Assembly: GCA_030044475.1 (NCBI GenBank)
Contig: JASHVP010000164.1
Location: 1 to 15,926 of the forward strand
Reading direction: 5' to 3'
From: Thermoplasmata archaeon
GTDB taxonomy: Archaea; Thermoplasmatota; Thermoplasmata; Lutacidiplasmatales; UBA184
Length of the DNA stretch: 15,926 bases
The notes below the pieces were generated by a model, which searched no databases, was not told the origin of the DNA, and saw only the letters and a program-made list of their open reading frames with translations. Both the position numbers and the translations under genes were made by a program. Positions 1-8,741 of the stretch are shown one piece after another (within the stretch, counting starts at the first letter, position 1; every line of letters begins with the position of its first letter).

Positions 1-3000
1 CGACCACGAGGCCGATGACCAGGCCGACGACGAGGAGCGCGACGAGCGCGGCGATCGGGATCGCGTCCGACGGGGAGCTCGAGGTCGTGGTGCTGGTCGG
101 GGTCGGGGCGAAGACGGCGACCTCGCTCACCGGCCCGGCGACCGTGATCGTGGTGGACGCGAGCGCCCCGGAGTAGGCGCCGGTCCCGGTCCCCTGCCAG
201 CCCACGAAGACGTAGCCGGCGTTCGGGGTGGCCGTCAACGTGACCGTCGACCCGTTCGTGTCCCAGGCGGTCGTCGGCGTGGCGCTGCCGCCGGTCGACG
301 TCGACACCGAGACCTCGTACTCGAGGGTGAACGTCACGGTGCCGGTCCCGGTCTGCGTGACGTCCTCGGGCACCGAGCCGTTGTCCTGCGGGACGTACTC
401 GACCCCGGCGGACGGGCTGACGATCGGCACCTTGAGCGTGTACGAGCCGTTCAACCCGGCGAACGTGAGCGGCCCGACGCCGCTCGTCGCCAGGCTGCCG
501 ATCGACCCGCTCCAGGACGTGTCCGGCGGGAGCCCGATCGGCGTCAGCGTGAGCGTGTACGTCCGGGGCACGGGCGGCACGTACGGCGCGAACACCGCGG
601 TCTCGGAGACCGGTCCCGCGAGGGTGATCGTGATCGACGCGGTCGTCGCGTTCGACGACCCCGCGCCGGTTCCGACCCAGCCGACGAAGACGAAGTTCGG
701 GAGCGGGGTCGCGGTCAGGGTCACGGCCGCGGACTCCCAGTAGGTGCCGGGGGCCAGGTTGACCGAGCCGTTGGCCGACGGGTTCACCGTCAGGGCGTAC
801 TGGGCGGTGAACGCGATCGTGAGCGAGCCGTTCCCCGTCACGGAGAGGGTGCCGCTCGCGAGGGTGAGCGACGACGAGATGCTCGTCACCGCGTACTGCA
901 CGCCGATCGTCCCGTTCGGGGTGGCGGTCGCCGCGGAGACCGCGTAGCTGCCGAGGGCGAGCCCCGCGATGTCGAACGGCGGCGCGGCGGTGTAGCCGGC
1001 CGCCCCGAGGTAGACGGTGACCGCCGTCCCGGCCGGGAGGCCGGTGGCGGTGACGGAGAGCGTCGCCCGCGGGAGGATCGCCGCGAACGTGGCGACCTCC
1101 GTGACCGGCCCGTCGACGGTGACGTTGATCGTCGCCGTCGTCGCCGACCGCGAGCCGGGTCCGCTCCCCGACCACCCGACGAACGTGTAGCCGGGGTCGG
1201 GCGTCGCCGTGAGGGTCACCGAGCCGCCGGCCCGGACCCACTGGCTGCCCGGCGAGACGGTCCCGTTCGCCGGGGTCGCGACGTCCAGCCAGTAGAGCGA
1301 GCCGAAGTTGGCGACGACCGTCGCCGGCCCGGAGAGGTCGAGCGCGCCGCCGGGCGCGATCGTGTACGGGCTCTCGTTCTCCGCGTACGGGGTGACGGAG
1401 AAGCCGAGCAGGTGCGCCCCGACGCCGGCGTCGCCGTAGACGTCCGACGCGTTCAGGGTCGGCCCGGGCGAGCCGCCGGTCAGGTAGAGCGTCGTGCCGG
1501 ACGGCACGACCCCGTACTCCCGGCTGCCGAGGTCGAGCCCCCACCCGGTCGCGCTCGCCGGGAGGCCCGACGCCGAGAACGTGACCGGGAACGTCGCCGA
1601 CGAGTCCGGCCCGAGCCGGAACGTGACCGAGATGTTCGCCTGCGGCGCGACGACGGGGGACGGCACGCTCGGCGTGCCGATCCACGACATCGTCGCGTTG
1701 TACGGCACCGTCCAGATCGTGAAATTCTCCGGACCGAACGACCCCGAGACGGTCAGGGTCGTGTTCGTGGTCGCGGCCGTCGTGTTCCCGACGGTCACGG
1801 TCCACGGGACGTTCGCCGGGAGACCGGTCTCGCGGAACGTGTACGGGTAGGTGATGTTGAAGCAGCCGTACGTGTAGTAGCAGACGTTCGTGATCGAGAA
1901 CGACGCCGTCTCGTTCACGGGCCCGCGGACGACCGACGTCCCGTTCGGGGCCGTGGTGTTCCAGCTGCCCTGGCCCGTGCCGGTCCACGCGACGAACGTG
2001 TAGTTGTAGCAGAAGTAGCAGTACATCGGGAGCGCGGTGTCGTACGTCCCGTAGGCGATCGTGGAGTTCACCGGCACCCAGTCGACCCCCGGCGTCGGGG
2101 TGACGACGGCGTTGCCGCAGTAGTCCCCGAACGTGGCGCCGAAGCCGCAGTAGAACGGATAGTAGAGCGATCCCGGCGGGACCGTCAGGACGTTGACCTC
2201 CACGTTCTCGGTGAAGTTCACGGAGATGGTCGTGCTCGCGGCGAACGCCCCGGGCGACGCGACGGAGACGTTGGAGACGTACGTCTCCCCGTAGGCCGTC
2301 GTGTTGACCCACGGCACCGTCCACTCCTCGATCGAGCCGGGCGGGACGCCCGAGACGCTGAGCGTCGTCCCCGCGGTGCCGCCGCGCAGATTGCCGGAGA
2401 AGTCGACGGACCAGTTCGCGCCCGTCGGGAGACCGCTCTCGGTGTAGGAGACCGTGAGGCCGGTGCCGGTGAACGGCGCCGAGACGATCACCTGCGAGTA
2501 GGAGAACGTCGACGGGGCGTCACACGAATACGCGAGGTTCCCGGGGCAGACCTCCCACGTCCACGCCGCGTACGGCGTGCCGTTGAGGATCGTCATCGAC
2601 GTCTGGACGCCGTCCCAGAGCGGGTAGTAGAAGTACGTCCCCCCCTGCCATGGCGTGAAGACCGTGAACGTCGAGCCGTTGTTCGACGACTCGAGGAAGA
2701 GGTCGGTCTGCAGGTAGCAGCCGGTGGAGACGCACGCGGAGTCGTTCGTGAGGGCGACGTCGACGTAGACGTTCCCCGCGGAGTCGGCCACGATCGACGG
2801 CGTGAAGACGTACTCATCGCTCGTGGCGGTGCCGTAGATCCCGAGCGTGGTGTCGAGCGGCTCGGACGCGGCGGACCAGGTCGCCCCCCCGTCGGTCGAA
2901 TTCGAGATCCAGAGGTTCTCGAAGTACTCGTCGAGGTAGCAGTAGACGACCGAGAAGCAGAGCGTGCCGATCGCCCCGCCCGTGTACGCGACGTAGATCT

Positions 3001-4258
3001 CGTTCGTCGCCGGGTCGATCGCGATCGCCGGCTCCGGCGAGACGAGCCCGCCGTAGTAGGCGATCCACGACGCCCCGCCGTTCCAGTCGACCGGGACGGC
3101 CGGGTTGACGGTCGAGAGGGAGAACGAGGTGCCGTTGTCGCTCGAGCTCGCGACGACGATGCTCATCGTCGCCTCCAGGTCGTAGAGGTAGCCGCAGCCG
3201 GTGTCCTGGCAGAACAGACCGGTCTGGGCGCTGTAGTTGGTGGCGTACGTGACGAAGAGCGTCCCGGTCGCGTTGACCGCCATCGCCGGGCCGTAGGCGA
3301 CCGACGAGTTGGTGCCGTCGGCGAGCAGGCCGGGCTCGACCGGGAGCTCCACCGGGGCCCCCCACGACGCGCCGCCGTCGGTCGAGTTGACGAGGTTGAC
3401 CCCGAACGAGGGGCCCGGCGAGTAGATGTCGTCGATCTCCGGGTTCGTCCAGTTCGACCACGCCAGGTAGATCGTCTGGCCGTAGGCGGCGAGCGCGGGC
3501 TGCGCGGCCATGAACGAGGTGTAGTTGAGGTCCGTGTTCGACGTCGAATTGACGGCGAACGGGGCGGTCCAGGTCGTTCCGTTGTCGTAGCTCTCCGTGA
3601 CGACCAGGCGGTCGTACGTCACGAAGCACGGGGCGAGCGCCGGGTAGTAGAGGTAGAACGCGCAGCCCGAGAGGGAGGTCATGTTGTACTGGATGTAGGC
3701 GAGCACCAGCGTGCCGTTGGAGAGCGCCGCGAGCGCCGGGAACATCGCGTCGACGTACTCGAACTGGTTCGCGCAGCCGGGGTTGTTGAGGTAGCTGGGC
3801 GCCGACCAGTTCGTGCCGCCGTTCGTCGAGACCGTGAACCCGATCTCCGTCTCGGTCAGGTTGTAATCGCCGGGGCACGCGCTCGTGTTCGTGAAGGAGG
3901 TGTACGCGGTCGCGAGCACCCCGGTCGACGTGGCGACGATCGCCGGGTCGCCGGTGTTGTTCATGCAGGTGGGGTACGGGTCGACGTAGTTGCAGGCCGG
4001 ATTCGCGGCGGAGGCGGTCGGGATCAGGGCGTTCGTGAAGAACGACCCGCGACCGGACGAGGCGAGCGGGGCCGTCGCGTGGGGCGTCGTGGGGGCGCTC
4101 CCGGACGGGGCGGCGGCGAGCGGGGCGGCCCCCCCGATCGGGGGGGCCGACGCCGCGACCGGGGACGCGCCCGCCGTCGCGATCGACGGCAGCGCGAACG
4201 CCACGACGAGGAGGAGCGCGAGGGCGACGACGGAGCCGCGGACGAGCCGGGCGCTCAT
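1..4258 (-). CDS. Giant exported beta-propeller/InlB-like repeat surface protein, 3' end outside window
   Basis: Reading from the ATG at 4258 toward position 1 gives 1419 codons without a stop; the gene leaves the window inside its last hydrophobic segment (IPIAALVALLVVGLVIGLVV). The N-terminus has a Sec-type signal peptide (ARLVRG, a hydrophobic core, then ATA-GA near residue 29). Residues about 60-560 hold six Asp-box-like motifs (STNGGTNW, DNGTTW, STDGGASW, SDNGTSF, STDGGATW, NNGSTF) near 144, 222, 293, 372, 455 and 525. That spacing of 70-80 residues is expected for blades of a sialidase-type beta-propeller. FTESGLP-like modules follow near 609, 812, 900, 1072 and 1245, interleaved with four InlB-like FVGW modules. 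NxS/T sequons are abundant. The protein is probably a cell-surface, membrane-anchored binding protein or glycan-active enzyme; no catalytic residues can be assigned. The start is supported by a perfect SD site and a 4-bp overlap with the upstream paralogue. Confidence 0.88.
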   Translation of the reverse strand, partial: MSARLVRGSVVALALLLVVAFALPSIATAGASPVAASAPPIGGAAPLAAAPSGSAPTTPHATAPLASSGRGSFFTNALIPTASAANPACNYVDPYPTCMNNTGDPAIVATSTGVLATAYTSFTNTSACPGDYNLTETEIGFTVSTNGGTNWSAPSYLNNPGCANQFEYVDAMFPALAALSNGTLVLAYIQYNMTSLSGCAFYLYYPALAPCFVTYDRLVVTESYDNGTTWTAPFAVNSTSNTDLNYTSFMAAQPALAAYGQTIYLAWSNWTNPEIDDIYSPGPSFGVNLVNSTDGGASWGAPVELPVEPGLLADGTNSSVAYGPAMAVNATGTLFVTYATNYSAQTGLFCQDTGCGYLYDLEATMSIVVASSSDNGTSFSLSTVNPAVPVDWNGGASWIAYYGGLVSPEPAIAIDPATNEIYVAYTGGAIGTLCFSVVYCYLDEYFENLWISNSTDGGATWSAASEPLDTTLGIYGTATSDEYVFTPSIVADSAGNVYVDVALTNDSACVSTGCYLQTDLFLESSNNGSTFTVFTPWQGGTYFYYPLWDGVQTSMTILNGTPYAAWTWEVCPGNLAYSCDAPSTFSYSQVIVSAPFTGTGLTVSYTESGLPTGANWSVDFSGNLRGGTAGTTLSVSGVPPGSIEEWTVPWVNTTAYGETYVSNVSVASPGAFAASTTISVNFTENVEVNVLTVPPGSLYYPFYCGFGATFGDYCGNAVVTPTPGVDWVPVNSTIAYGTYDTALPMYCYFCYNYTFVAWTGTGQGSWNTTAPNGTSVVRGPVNETASFSITNVCYYTYGCFNITYPYTFRETGLPANVPWTVTVGNTTAATTNTTLTVSGSFGPENFTIWTVPYNATMSWIGTPSVPSPVVAPQANISVTFRLGPDSSATFPVTFSASGLPASATGWGLDLGSREYGVVPSGTTLYLTGGSPGPTLNASDVYGDAGVGAHLLGFSVTPYAENESPYTIAPGGALDLSGPATVVANFGSLYWLDVATPANGTVSPGSQWVRAGGSVTLTATPDPGYTFVGWSGSGPGSRSATTATINVTVDGPVTEVATFAAILPRATLSVTATGLPAGTAVTVYLGAAGYTAAPPFDIAGLALGSYAVSAATATPNGTIGVQYAVTSISSSLTLASGTLSVTGNGSLTIAFTAQYALTVNPSANGSVNLAPGTYWESAAVTLTATPLPNFVFVGWVGTGAGSSNATTASITITLAGPVSETAVFAPYVPPVPRTYTLTLTPIGLPPDTSWSGSIGSLATSGVGPLTFAGLNGSYTLKVPIVSPSAGVEYVPQDNGSVPEDVTQTGTGTVTFTLEYEVSVSTSTGGSATPTTAWDTNGSTVTLTATPNAGYVFVGWQGTGTGAYSGALASTTITVAGPVSEVAVFAPTPTSTTTSSSPSDAIPIAALVALLVVGLVIGLVV
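107..2450 (-). repeat. Protein-level FTESGLP and InlB-like FVGW repeat train, downstream gene
   Basis: The C-terminal half of the truncated giant protein is built from two alternating modules. The first carries an (F/Y)TESGLP-type motif and a W two or three residues after a GT/AN step. The second has the form 'G-Y-x-F-V-G-W-x-G-x-G', then 'GPVxExAxF', as in the divergent InlB B-repeat (Flg_new_2-type) family. The four InlB-like copies lie near 1905-2010, 1086-1195, 588-696 and 107-217. Recurrent plus-strand DNA words such as 'ccgacgaagacg' are simply the reverse complement of codons for FVGW. The copies are diverged, so this is old module duplication rather than a recent DNA repeat. Confidence 0.75.
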
Positions 4259-7200
4259 GCGGCACCTCCCCCGGAGGTCCCGCCGCCCGACCCTTTCCGC
4301 CCGAAGACGGCGTAGCCGACCCCGATCCCGACGAGGAGACCCACGGCCGCCAGGACCCCGATGCCGATCGGGGTCGAGATCCACGGCGTCGAGGAGCTGG
4401 AGGTGCTCGGGGCGGCGGCGAAGTCCGCGACCTCGGTGATCGGGCCGTTGACGGTGATCGTGTCGTTCGCCACGGTACCCGAGTACGCCCCGGTCCCGGT
4501 GCCCGCCCAGCCGACGAAGACCGAGCCGGAGGCGGGGGTGGCGGTGATCGCCACGGTGCTGTCGGCGGACCGGTAGGCCCCGCCGGACGGCGAGACGCTC
4601 CCGGAGCCCTCCGAGGAGATCGCCACCTCATAGGCGGTCGAGTACGCGAGGGGCACGGAGCGGTTCATGTCGAGGTCGATGCTCGCGGGCGGGTTCGTCG
4701 GCGTGTACCGCGCCCCGTGGTCCGGCGAGTAGGCGACCGCGACCGTGAGCGGGTAGGTGCCCGGCGGGAGCGCGCTGATGTTGATCCACTCCGACTCGGA
4801 GGCGTACGCCGTCCCGTTGACCGTGATCGACCAGGCGGTCCCGGCCACGAAGGTCGACGGCGCCTCAAAGCTGAGCGAGTAGTCGATCACGGGCGGGATC
4901 ACCTGCGCGAACGTGGCGAGCTCCGTCACCGGTCCGGCCGGCACGACGTTAATCGTCTGCAGCGACCCGTTGTAGCTCCCGTCGCCGGTGCCGAGCCATC
5001 CGGTGAACGCGTAGCCGTTCGCGGGATAGGCGGTCATCGAGATGCTGCTCCCGGCCGCCACCCACTGCGACTGGTCCGACGGCGCGCCGTTGACGTCGAT
5101 CGACCCGTTGCCGCTGACGTACGGCGTGACGAGGTACTCGGTGTGGAAGGCGACCGTCATGGTGGAGGCGCCGTTCGTGCAGACCGATCCGGGGTACGAG
5201 CTCGATCGGTACTCGACCCCGCTGCTCGCGCCGGCGACCCACGGGACCTGGACCGAGTACTGTCCGAGTCCGCCCGCGGTGCCGCACGCGTACAGGTCGG
5301 GGATCGAGAACGTCGGCTGGTCCGACGAGTAGCCGGTCCCGTTGAGCTCGACCGTCCAGGTCGTCCCCGCGGGCAGACCGGACTCCGTCACCGTGAGGTT
5401 GAACCGCGCGAGCGGGAGCGGCTGGAACGTCGCCGTCTCGCTGATCGGCCCGTTCGCGGTGATGTTCGCCGTCGCCGAATCGCCGGAGTACGACCCGGCC
5501 CCGGCGCCGACCCACCCGAGGAACGAGTAGGCGGCGTCGGTGGTCGCGGTGTACGAGGCGGTGGCGCCCGGGGCGAACCAGTGGCTGCCCGCGCCCGAGA
5601 CCGCCCCGCCGACCGCGGCGGAGACGTCGACCCGGTACGTGACCGAGTAGCTGACCAGGTACGTCGACCCCGGCGTGACGCTAAGCGTCGGCCCGAAGCC
5701 GACGGCCTGGTACGCGACGGAGTCGTTGGCGGACGCCGCGACCGGGTACGCCCCGACGAGATAGGTGCCCGGCGAGCCGGAGACGTTGATCCACGGCGTC
5801 GACGAGCCGTACGCGGTGCCGTTGAACGTGATCTGCCAGTAGTCGCCGGCGGCGAGCCCGGCGGCGTGGAAGCCGATCGCCCCGGACGTGGCCCCGACGT
5901 CGATGTAGGTGGAGAAGTTCAGCACGACGTCGACGCTCACCGGCACCTCGACGGTCGAGGCACCGGTCGTGCCGAAGTACTCCCAGCCGGGCGTCGCGGA
6001 GACCGCCGAGACGTCCGTGAGCGAGTACGCGCCCGTGTAGACGTTCGACACGATCACGGGGTCCGGCGCCGTCCCGGAGTACGTCTGCCCGGCGAAGTCG
6101 AACGAGTAGGCCGTCCCGGACGGCAGGCCGCTCTCGGAGAACGTCACCGCGTACGACCCGAGGACGCCCAGGAAGAACGTCTCATTGATCGGACCGTCGA
6201 ACGTGACGAGCGCGTTCGACGGAGTCCCGGTGTAGGACCCGTTGCCCGCCCCGTAGACGTACGAGATCGGGATGTCCGAGTCGACGTACTCGTAGAGGTC
6301 GAGGGTGGAGTTCGACGCGAAGAACCACGGGAACGACGGCTCTTCGTACGTGTCGTTGTACCAGGCCCCGAAGAACTCCTCGGTGTACCAGTCGAACTCG
6401 TAGTCCTGACCGGTCTGGGCATCGTAGTAGTAGAAGTCGAGGTAGATCTCCCCGATCCCCGTCGAGCTCAACCCGGTGAGGCCCAGCCCCGGCACTGCGA
6501 CCCCGAACCCGTAGTAGATCGAGAACGAGATGGTGACGTTGAACGAGAAGTAGAACGCGTACTCGTCCGGGACGCCCACGATGCCGAAGTATTCGGTCCA
6601 GGAGCTGATCGACACCGGCGGCGAGGAGACGTACACCGTGCTCCCGTACGGGAGGTTCAGGATCTCGATCGTGGGGGTGCTCGCGGTGAAGACGTTCCCC
6701 GAGATCGACAGCGTCCACGGCGTCCCGGCCGGGAGGCCGGTCTCGGTGAAGTTCACGGCGAGGGGCGCGGCGGTCGACGGGAACGCCGCGATCAGGACCG
6801 AGTTGTACGAGTAGTTGTACCAGTAGTCGTAGATCTGCGGCGTGGCCGAGTAGTTTTGGTATTGGCCGAAGGAGAACGTGTACGTGGTGGCGCCGGCGTA
6901 GACGGCCACCGGCCCGGCGGAGGTCACCGTGATCGCGGAGGTCAGCCCGAGCCACTCGTCCTGCGCGTCATAGACGTATGCGTCCGCGACCGCGACCGGG
7001 TACGTGCTCCATCCGATCCCGTTGGCGCTCTCCCCGATCCAGTACGACGGCGCGTCCTCGAAGACCGGGTTGCATCCGGTGCACGAGTAGGTCTCGTTGA
7101 GCCACTGGAAGGAGACGTACACCTCCCCGTTGGCCGCGACCGTGAGATCCGGCTCGTTCACGTAGTCGTAGTCGTAGCCGTCGGACGACTCCGGCTCGAT

Positions 7201-8625
7201 GATGTGGGAGCGCACCCAGGTCGCCCCCCCGTTGGTCGAGACGGCGTCGAACAGCGCGGACCCGTATCCGATGTCGTTGGAGGAACCGCTACCGGACTCG
7301 TTGCTGATCGCCGGATTCCACGTGTAGTAGCCGGCGACCCACGCGACGTAGATCGTCGACGGATTGGTCGGGGAGAAGCTGACGGTCGAGACCGGGCCCC
7401 AGTCGTAGAGGCCCCAGATGCAGTAGTACTCGATCGGGTTGTAGTAGCTGCAGGCCGACTCGCCCGCGAACGGCGTGACGGTGACCGGACCGACCCAGCT
7501 CGAGCCGTTGGTCGTCGACGTCGCGACGACGATCGCCCCGCCGTAGTCGTAGCAGTAGCCGTAGTAGATGACGCACGTCCGGTTGGTGGAGTACGAGATC
7601 GCGAGGGCGCCGGTCGCGTTCACCGCGATCGCGGGCGACTCGGCGGTGTAGTCCTCCGACGCGTTCTGCCCGGGCAGGTTGTAGGGACCCAGCCACGAGG
7701 CGCCGCCGTTCGACGACGCGATCAGCTCGACCGACTCCGGATAGGTCGCGTTCGGCGAGTAGCTCGTGGAGAGGAGCGTCAGGTTGGTCGCGTTCTGGAC
7801 GTTCTCGTAGACGATGTAGACGGAGTCCCCGAACGTGGCGATCTTCGGGTTCGCGATGTTCGCTCCGGCGATCGTCAGCGTGGTGACGTTCGTGAAGTTA
7901 GCGCCGTCGTCGGTCGACTCGGTGAAGCCGAGCGCGTCCGTCGTCCGGTTGTTGTAGCCCGGTCCGATGACCGGGTACGAGGCGTTCGTCGCGTTCTCCT
8001 CGACGAAGGCGCCGTACAGCGTCCCGGTCGACGACAGGGCGAACGACGGTTCGATCGAGTTGACGTAGGCGCAGGTGTCGTTGGCGATCTCGACCGGCGA
8101 CCCGAACGTCGTCCCCGAGTTGCTCGAGGTCACGAAATCGACCACGCTCGTGACGGTCTCGTTCACCAAGAGGCACGGCTGGGTCACCGACTGGTTCGTC
8201 AGCGCCGAGTACCCGACCCCGATATCGGTCCCGCCGAACGAGACGACCGATGGATACTGCGGACCGTTGATGCAGTCGTTGAAGTAGAGGTATTCGAGGT
8301 ACGAGGGACTGTTGTTGAAGAAGTCCGTGTCCGTCTGGCAGACGGACTGGTTGTCCGGGATGGACGCGAACGCGGCGTTCTCCGCGAAGAACGTGCCGTT
8401 CGCGGTCGTGGTGTTCGCACCCTGCGCCGGGTGGACGCTGGCCACGGCGGGGGTCGTCGTCGCCGGGGCGGCCGGCGTCGGGTGATCCGTCGCGCCGGCG
8501 GCCGGGGCGGCGGCGCCGACCGCACCCATCCCGAACGAGAGGACCAGGAGGGCGCTGAACAGGAGGGCCACTTCGACCCGGTTCGGACGAAGGCGGCGCA
8601 AGGCGGACCACGGCGACGGCTGCAC
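4255..8625 (-). CDS. Giant exported beta-propeller/InlB-like repeat surface protein, 1456 aa, GTG start
   Basis: First gene of the minus-strand surface-protein operon. The start is GTG at 8625; a TATTTAA element centred 28 bp upstream implies a leaderless mRNA. A charged N-terminus (RRLRPNR) precedes a hydrophobic signal segment at about residues 18-40. Asp-box-like motifs lie near 169 (SSNSGTTF), 239 (STDDGANF), 306 (SSNGGASW), 372 (STTNGSSW), 464 (STNGGATW) and 535, suggesting a six-bladed sialidase-like propeller. FTETGLPAGTPW (about 628) and later SGLP modules follow, with InlB-like FVGW modules near 1030-1066, 1201-1238 and 1365-1400. A C-terminal membrane segment (about 1418-1441) is followed by FGRKG and a Gly-rich tail, which fits an anchored protein with its bulk outside the cell. 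An unusual Tyr/Trp/Asp/Glu-rich block lies near 725-770. Its role is likely adhesion or glycan binding; an enzymatic role cannot be excluded. Confidence 0.92.
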   Translation of the reverse strand: MQPSPWSALRRLRPNRVEVALLFSALLVLSFGMGAVGAAAPAAGATDHPTPAAPATTTPAVASVHPAQGANTTTANGTFFAENAAFASIPDNQSVCQTDTDFFNNSPSYLEYLYFNDCINGPQYPSVVSFGGTDIGVGYSALTNQSVTQPCLLVNETVTSVVDFVTSSNSGTTFGSPVEIANDTCAYVNSIEPSFALSSTGTLYGAFVEENATNASYPVIGPGYNNRTTDALGFTESTDDGANFTNVTTLTIAGANIANPKIATFGDSVYIVYENVQNATNLTLLSTSYSPNATYPESVELIASSNGGASWLGPYNLPGQNASEDYTAESPAIAVNATGALAISYSTNRTCVIYYGYCYDYGGAIVVATSTTNGSSWVGPVTVTPFAGESACSYYNPIEYYCIWGLYDWGPVSTVSFSPTNPSTIYVAWVAGYYTWNPAISNESGSGSSNDIGYGSALFDAVSTNGGATWVRSHIIEPESSDGYDYDYVNEPDLTVAANGEVYVSFQWLNETYSCTGCNPVFEDAPSYWIGESANGIGWSTYPVAVADAYVYDAQDEWLGLTSAITVTSAGPVAVYAGATTYTFSFGQYQNYSATPQIYDYWYNYSYNSVLIAAFPSTAAPLAVNFTETGLPAGTPWTLSISGNVFTASTPTIEILNLPYGSTVYVSSPPVSISSWTEYFGIVGVPDEYAFYFSFNVTISFSIYYGFGVAVPGLGLTGLSSTGIGEIYLDFYYYDAQTGQDYEFDWYTEEFFGAWYNDTYEEPSFPWFFASNSTLDLYEYVDSDIPISYVYGAGNGSYTGTPSNALVTFDGPINETFFLGVLGSYAVTFSESGLPSGTAYSFDFAGQTYSGTAPDPVIVSNVYTGAYSLTDVSAVSATPGWEYFGTTGASTVEVPVSVDVVLNFSTYIDVGATSGAIGFHAAGLAAGDYWQITFNGTAYGSSTPWINVSGSPGTYLVGAYPVAASANDSVAYQAVGFGPTLSVTPGSTYLVSYSVTYRVDVSAAVGGAVSGAGSHWFAPGATASYTATTDAAYSFLGWVGAGAGSYSGDSATANITANGPISETATFQPLPLARFNLTVTESGLPAGTTWTVELNGTGYSSDQPTFSIPDLYACGTAGGLGQYSVQVPWVAGASSGVEYRSSSYPGSVCTNGASTMTVAFHTEYLVTPYVSGNGSIDVNGAPSDQSQWVAAGSSISMTAYPANGYAFTGWLGTGDGSYNGSLQTINVVPAGPVTELATFAQVIPPVIDYSLSFEAPSTFVAGTAWSITVNGTAYASESEWINISALPPGTYPLTVAVAYSPDHGARYTPTNPPASIDLDMNRSVPLAYSTAYEVAISSEGSGSVSPSGGAYRSADSTVAITATPASGSVFVGWAGTGTGAYSGTVANDTITVNGPITEVADFAAAPSTSSSSTPWISTPIGIGVLAAVGLLVGIGVGYAVFGRKGSGGGTSGGGAA
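4263..4269 (-). promoter_or_regulatory. Perfect Shine-Dalgarno site of the downstream giant gene
   Basis: On the minus strand this reads GGAGGTG and ends four bases before the ATG at 4258. It matches the complement of the archaeal 16S rRNA 3' end. It lies inside the last codons of the upstream gene, so the downstream start is SD-driven and, through the ATGA overlap, probably translationally coupled. Confidence 0.85.
4424..6760 (-). repeat. Protein-level FTESGLP and InlB-like repeat train, upstream gene
   Basis: The same two module types occur in the 1456-aa protein. SGLP modules are encoded near 6700-6758, 6090-6150 and 5340-5400. InlB-like FxGW...GPxxExAxF modules are encoded near 5426-5537, 4909-5020 and 4424-4530. 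The modules come after the propeller and before the membrane anchor, so they may act as a stalk holding the propeller away from the membrane (inference). Copies differ considerably in sequence. Confidence 0.7.
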
Positions 8626-8649
8626 GAACGCCGCCGAGGGGGTCGGCCG

Positions 8650-8656
8650 TTAAATA
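8650..8656 (-). promoter_or_regulatory. TATA box for the giant surface-protein operon
   Basis: The minus strand reads GCGGTATTTAACGG, an AT island in otherwise GC-rich DNA. Its centre (8653) is 28 bp upstream of the GTG at 8625. An archaeal start site about 26 bp downstream of the TATA centre would fall within a few bases of that codon, so the transcript should be leaderless. No SD-like sequence precedes the GTG. Confidence 0.7.
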
Positions 8657-8735
8657 CCGCTAGACTCGAGCCATCGGCGCTCGGCCCGGGCCGGCGGCGA
8701 CCGGGCCCCGGGACGCCGACGCTCCCGTCGGAGGG

Positions 8736-8741
8736 TTTATA
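8736..8741 (+). promoter_or_regulatory. TATA box for tRNA-Tyr
   Basis: GGGTTTATAGG stands alone in GC-rich DNA. Its centre is 28 bp upstream of the first tRNA base at 8767, which is the usual archaeal TATA-to-start spacing. It is oriented divergently from the TATA box at 8650-8656. Confidence 0.7.

Noticed and set aside
4255..4258. Possibility that the two giant genes are one gene broken by a frameshift
   Set aside because: The upstream protein ends in a complete membrane anchor and a Gly-rich tail. The downstream one begins with its own SD site and signal peptide and repeats the whole architecture. These are two genes.
1412..4315. A 967-codon open frame on the plus strand
   Set aside because: It is antisense to the truncated giant surface protein. 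Its translation is almost entirely Arg, Asp, Glu, Val and Gly with no domain, the usual stop-free shadow in GC-rich DNA. The minus strand has a signal peptide, domain repeats and an SD site.
190..5537. Recurring DNA words such as ccgacgaagacg considered as dispersed repeats or a CRISPR-like array
   Set aside because: They sit in frame within the giant genes and encode the FVGW core of the InlB-like modules; spacing is irregular and flanks are coding.
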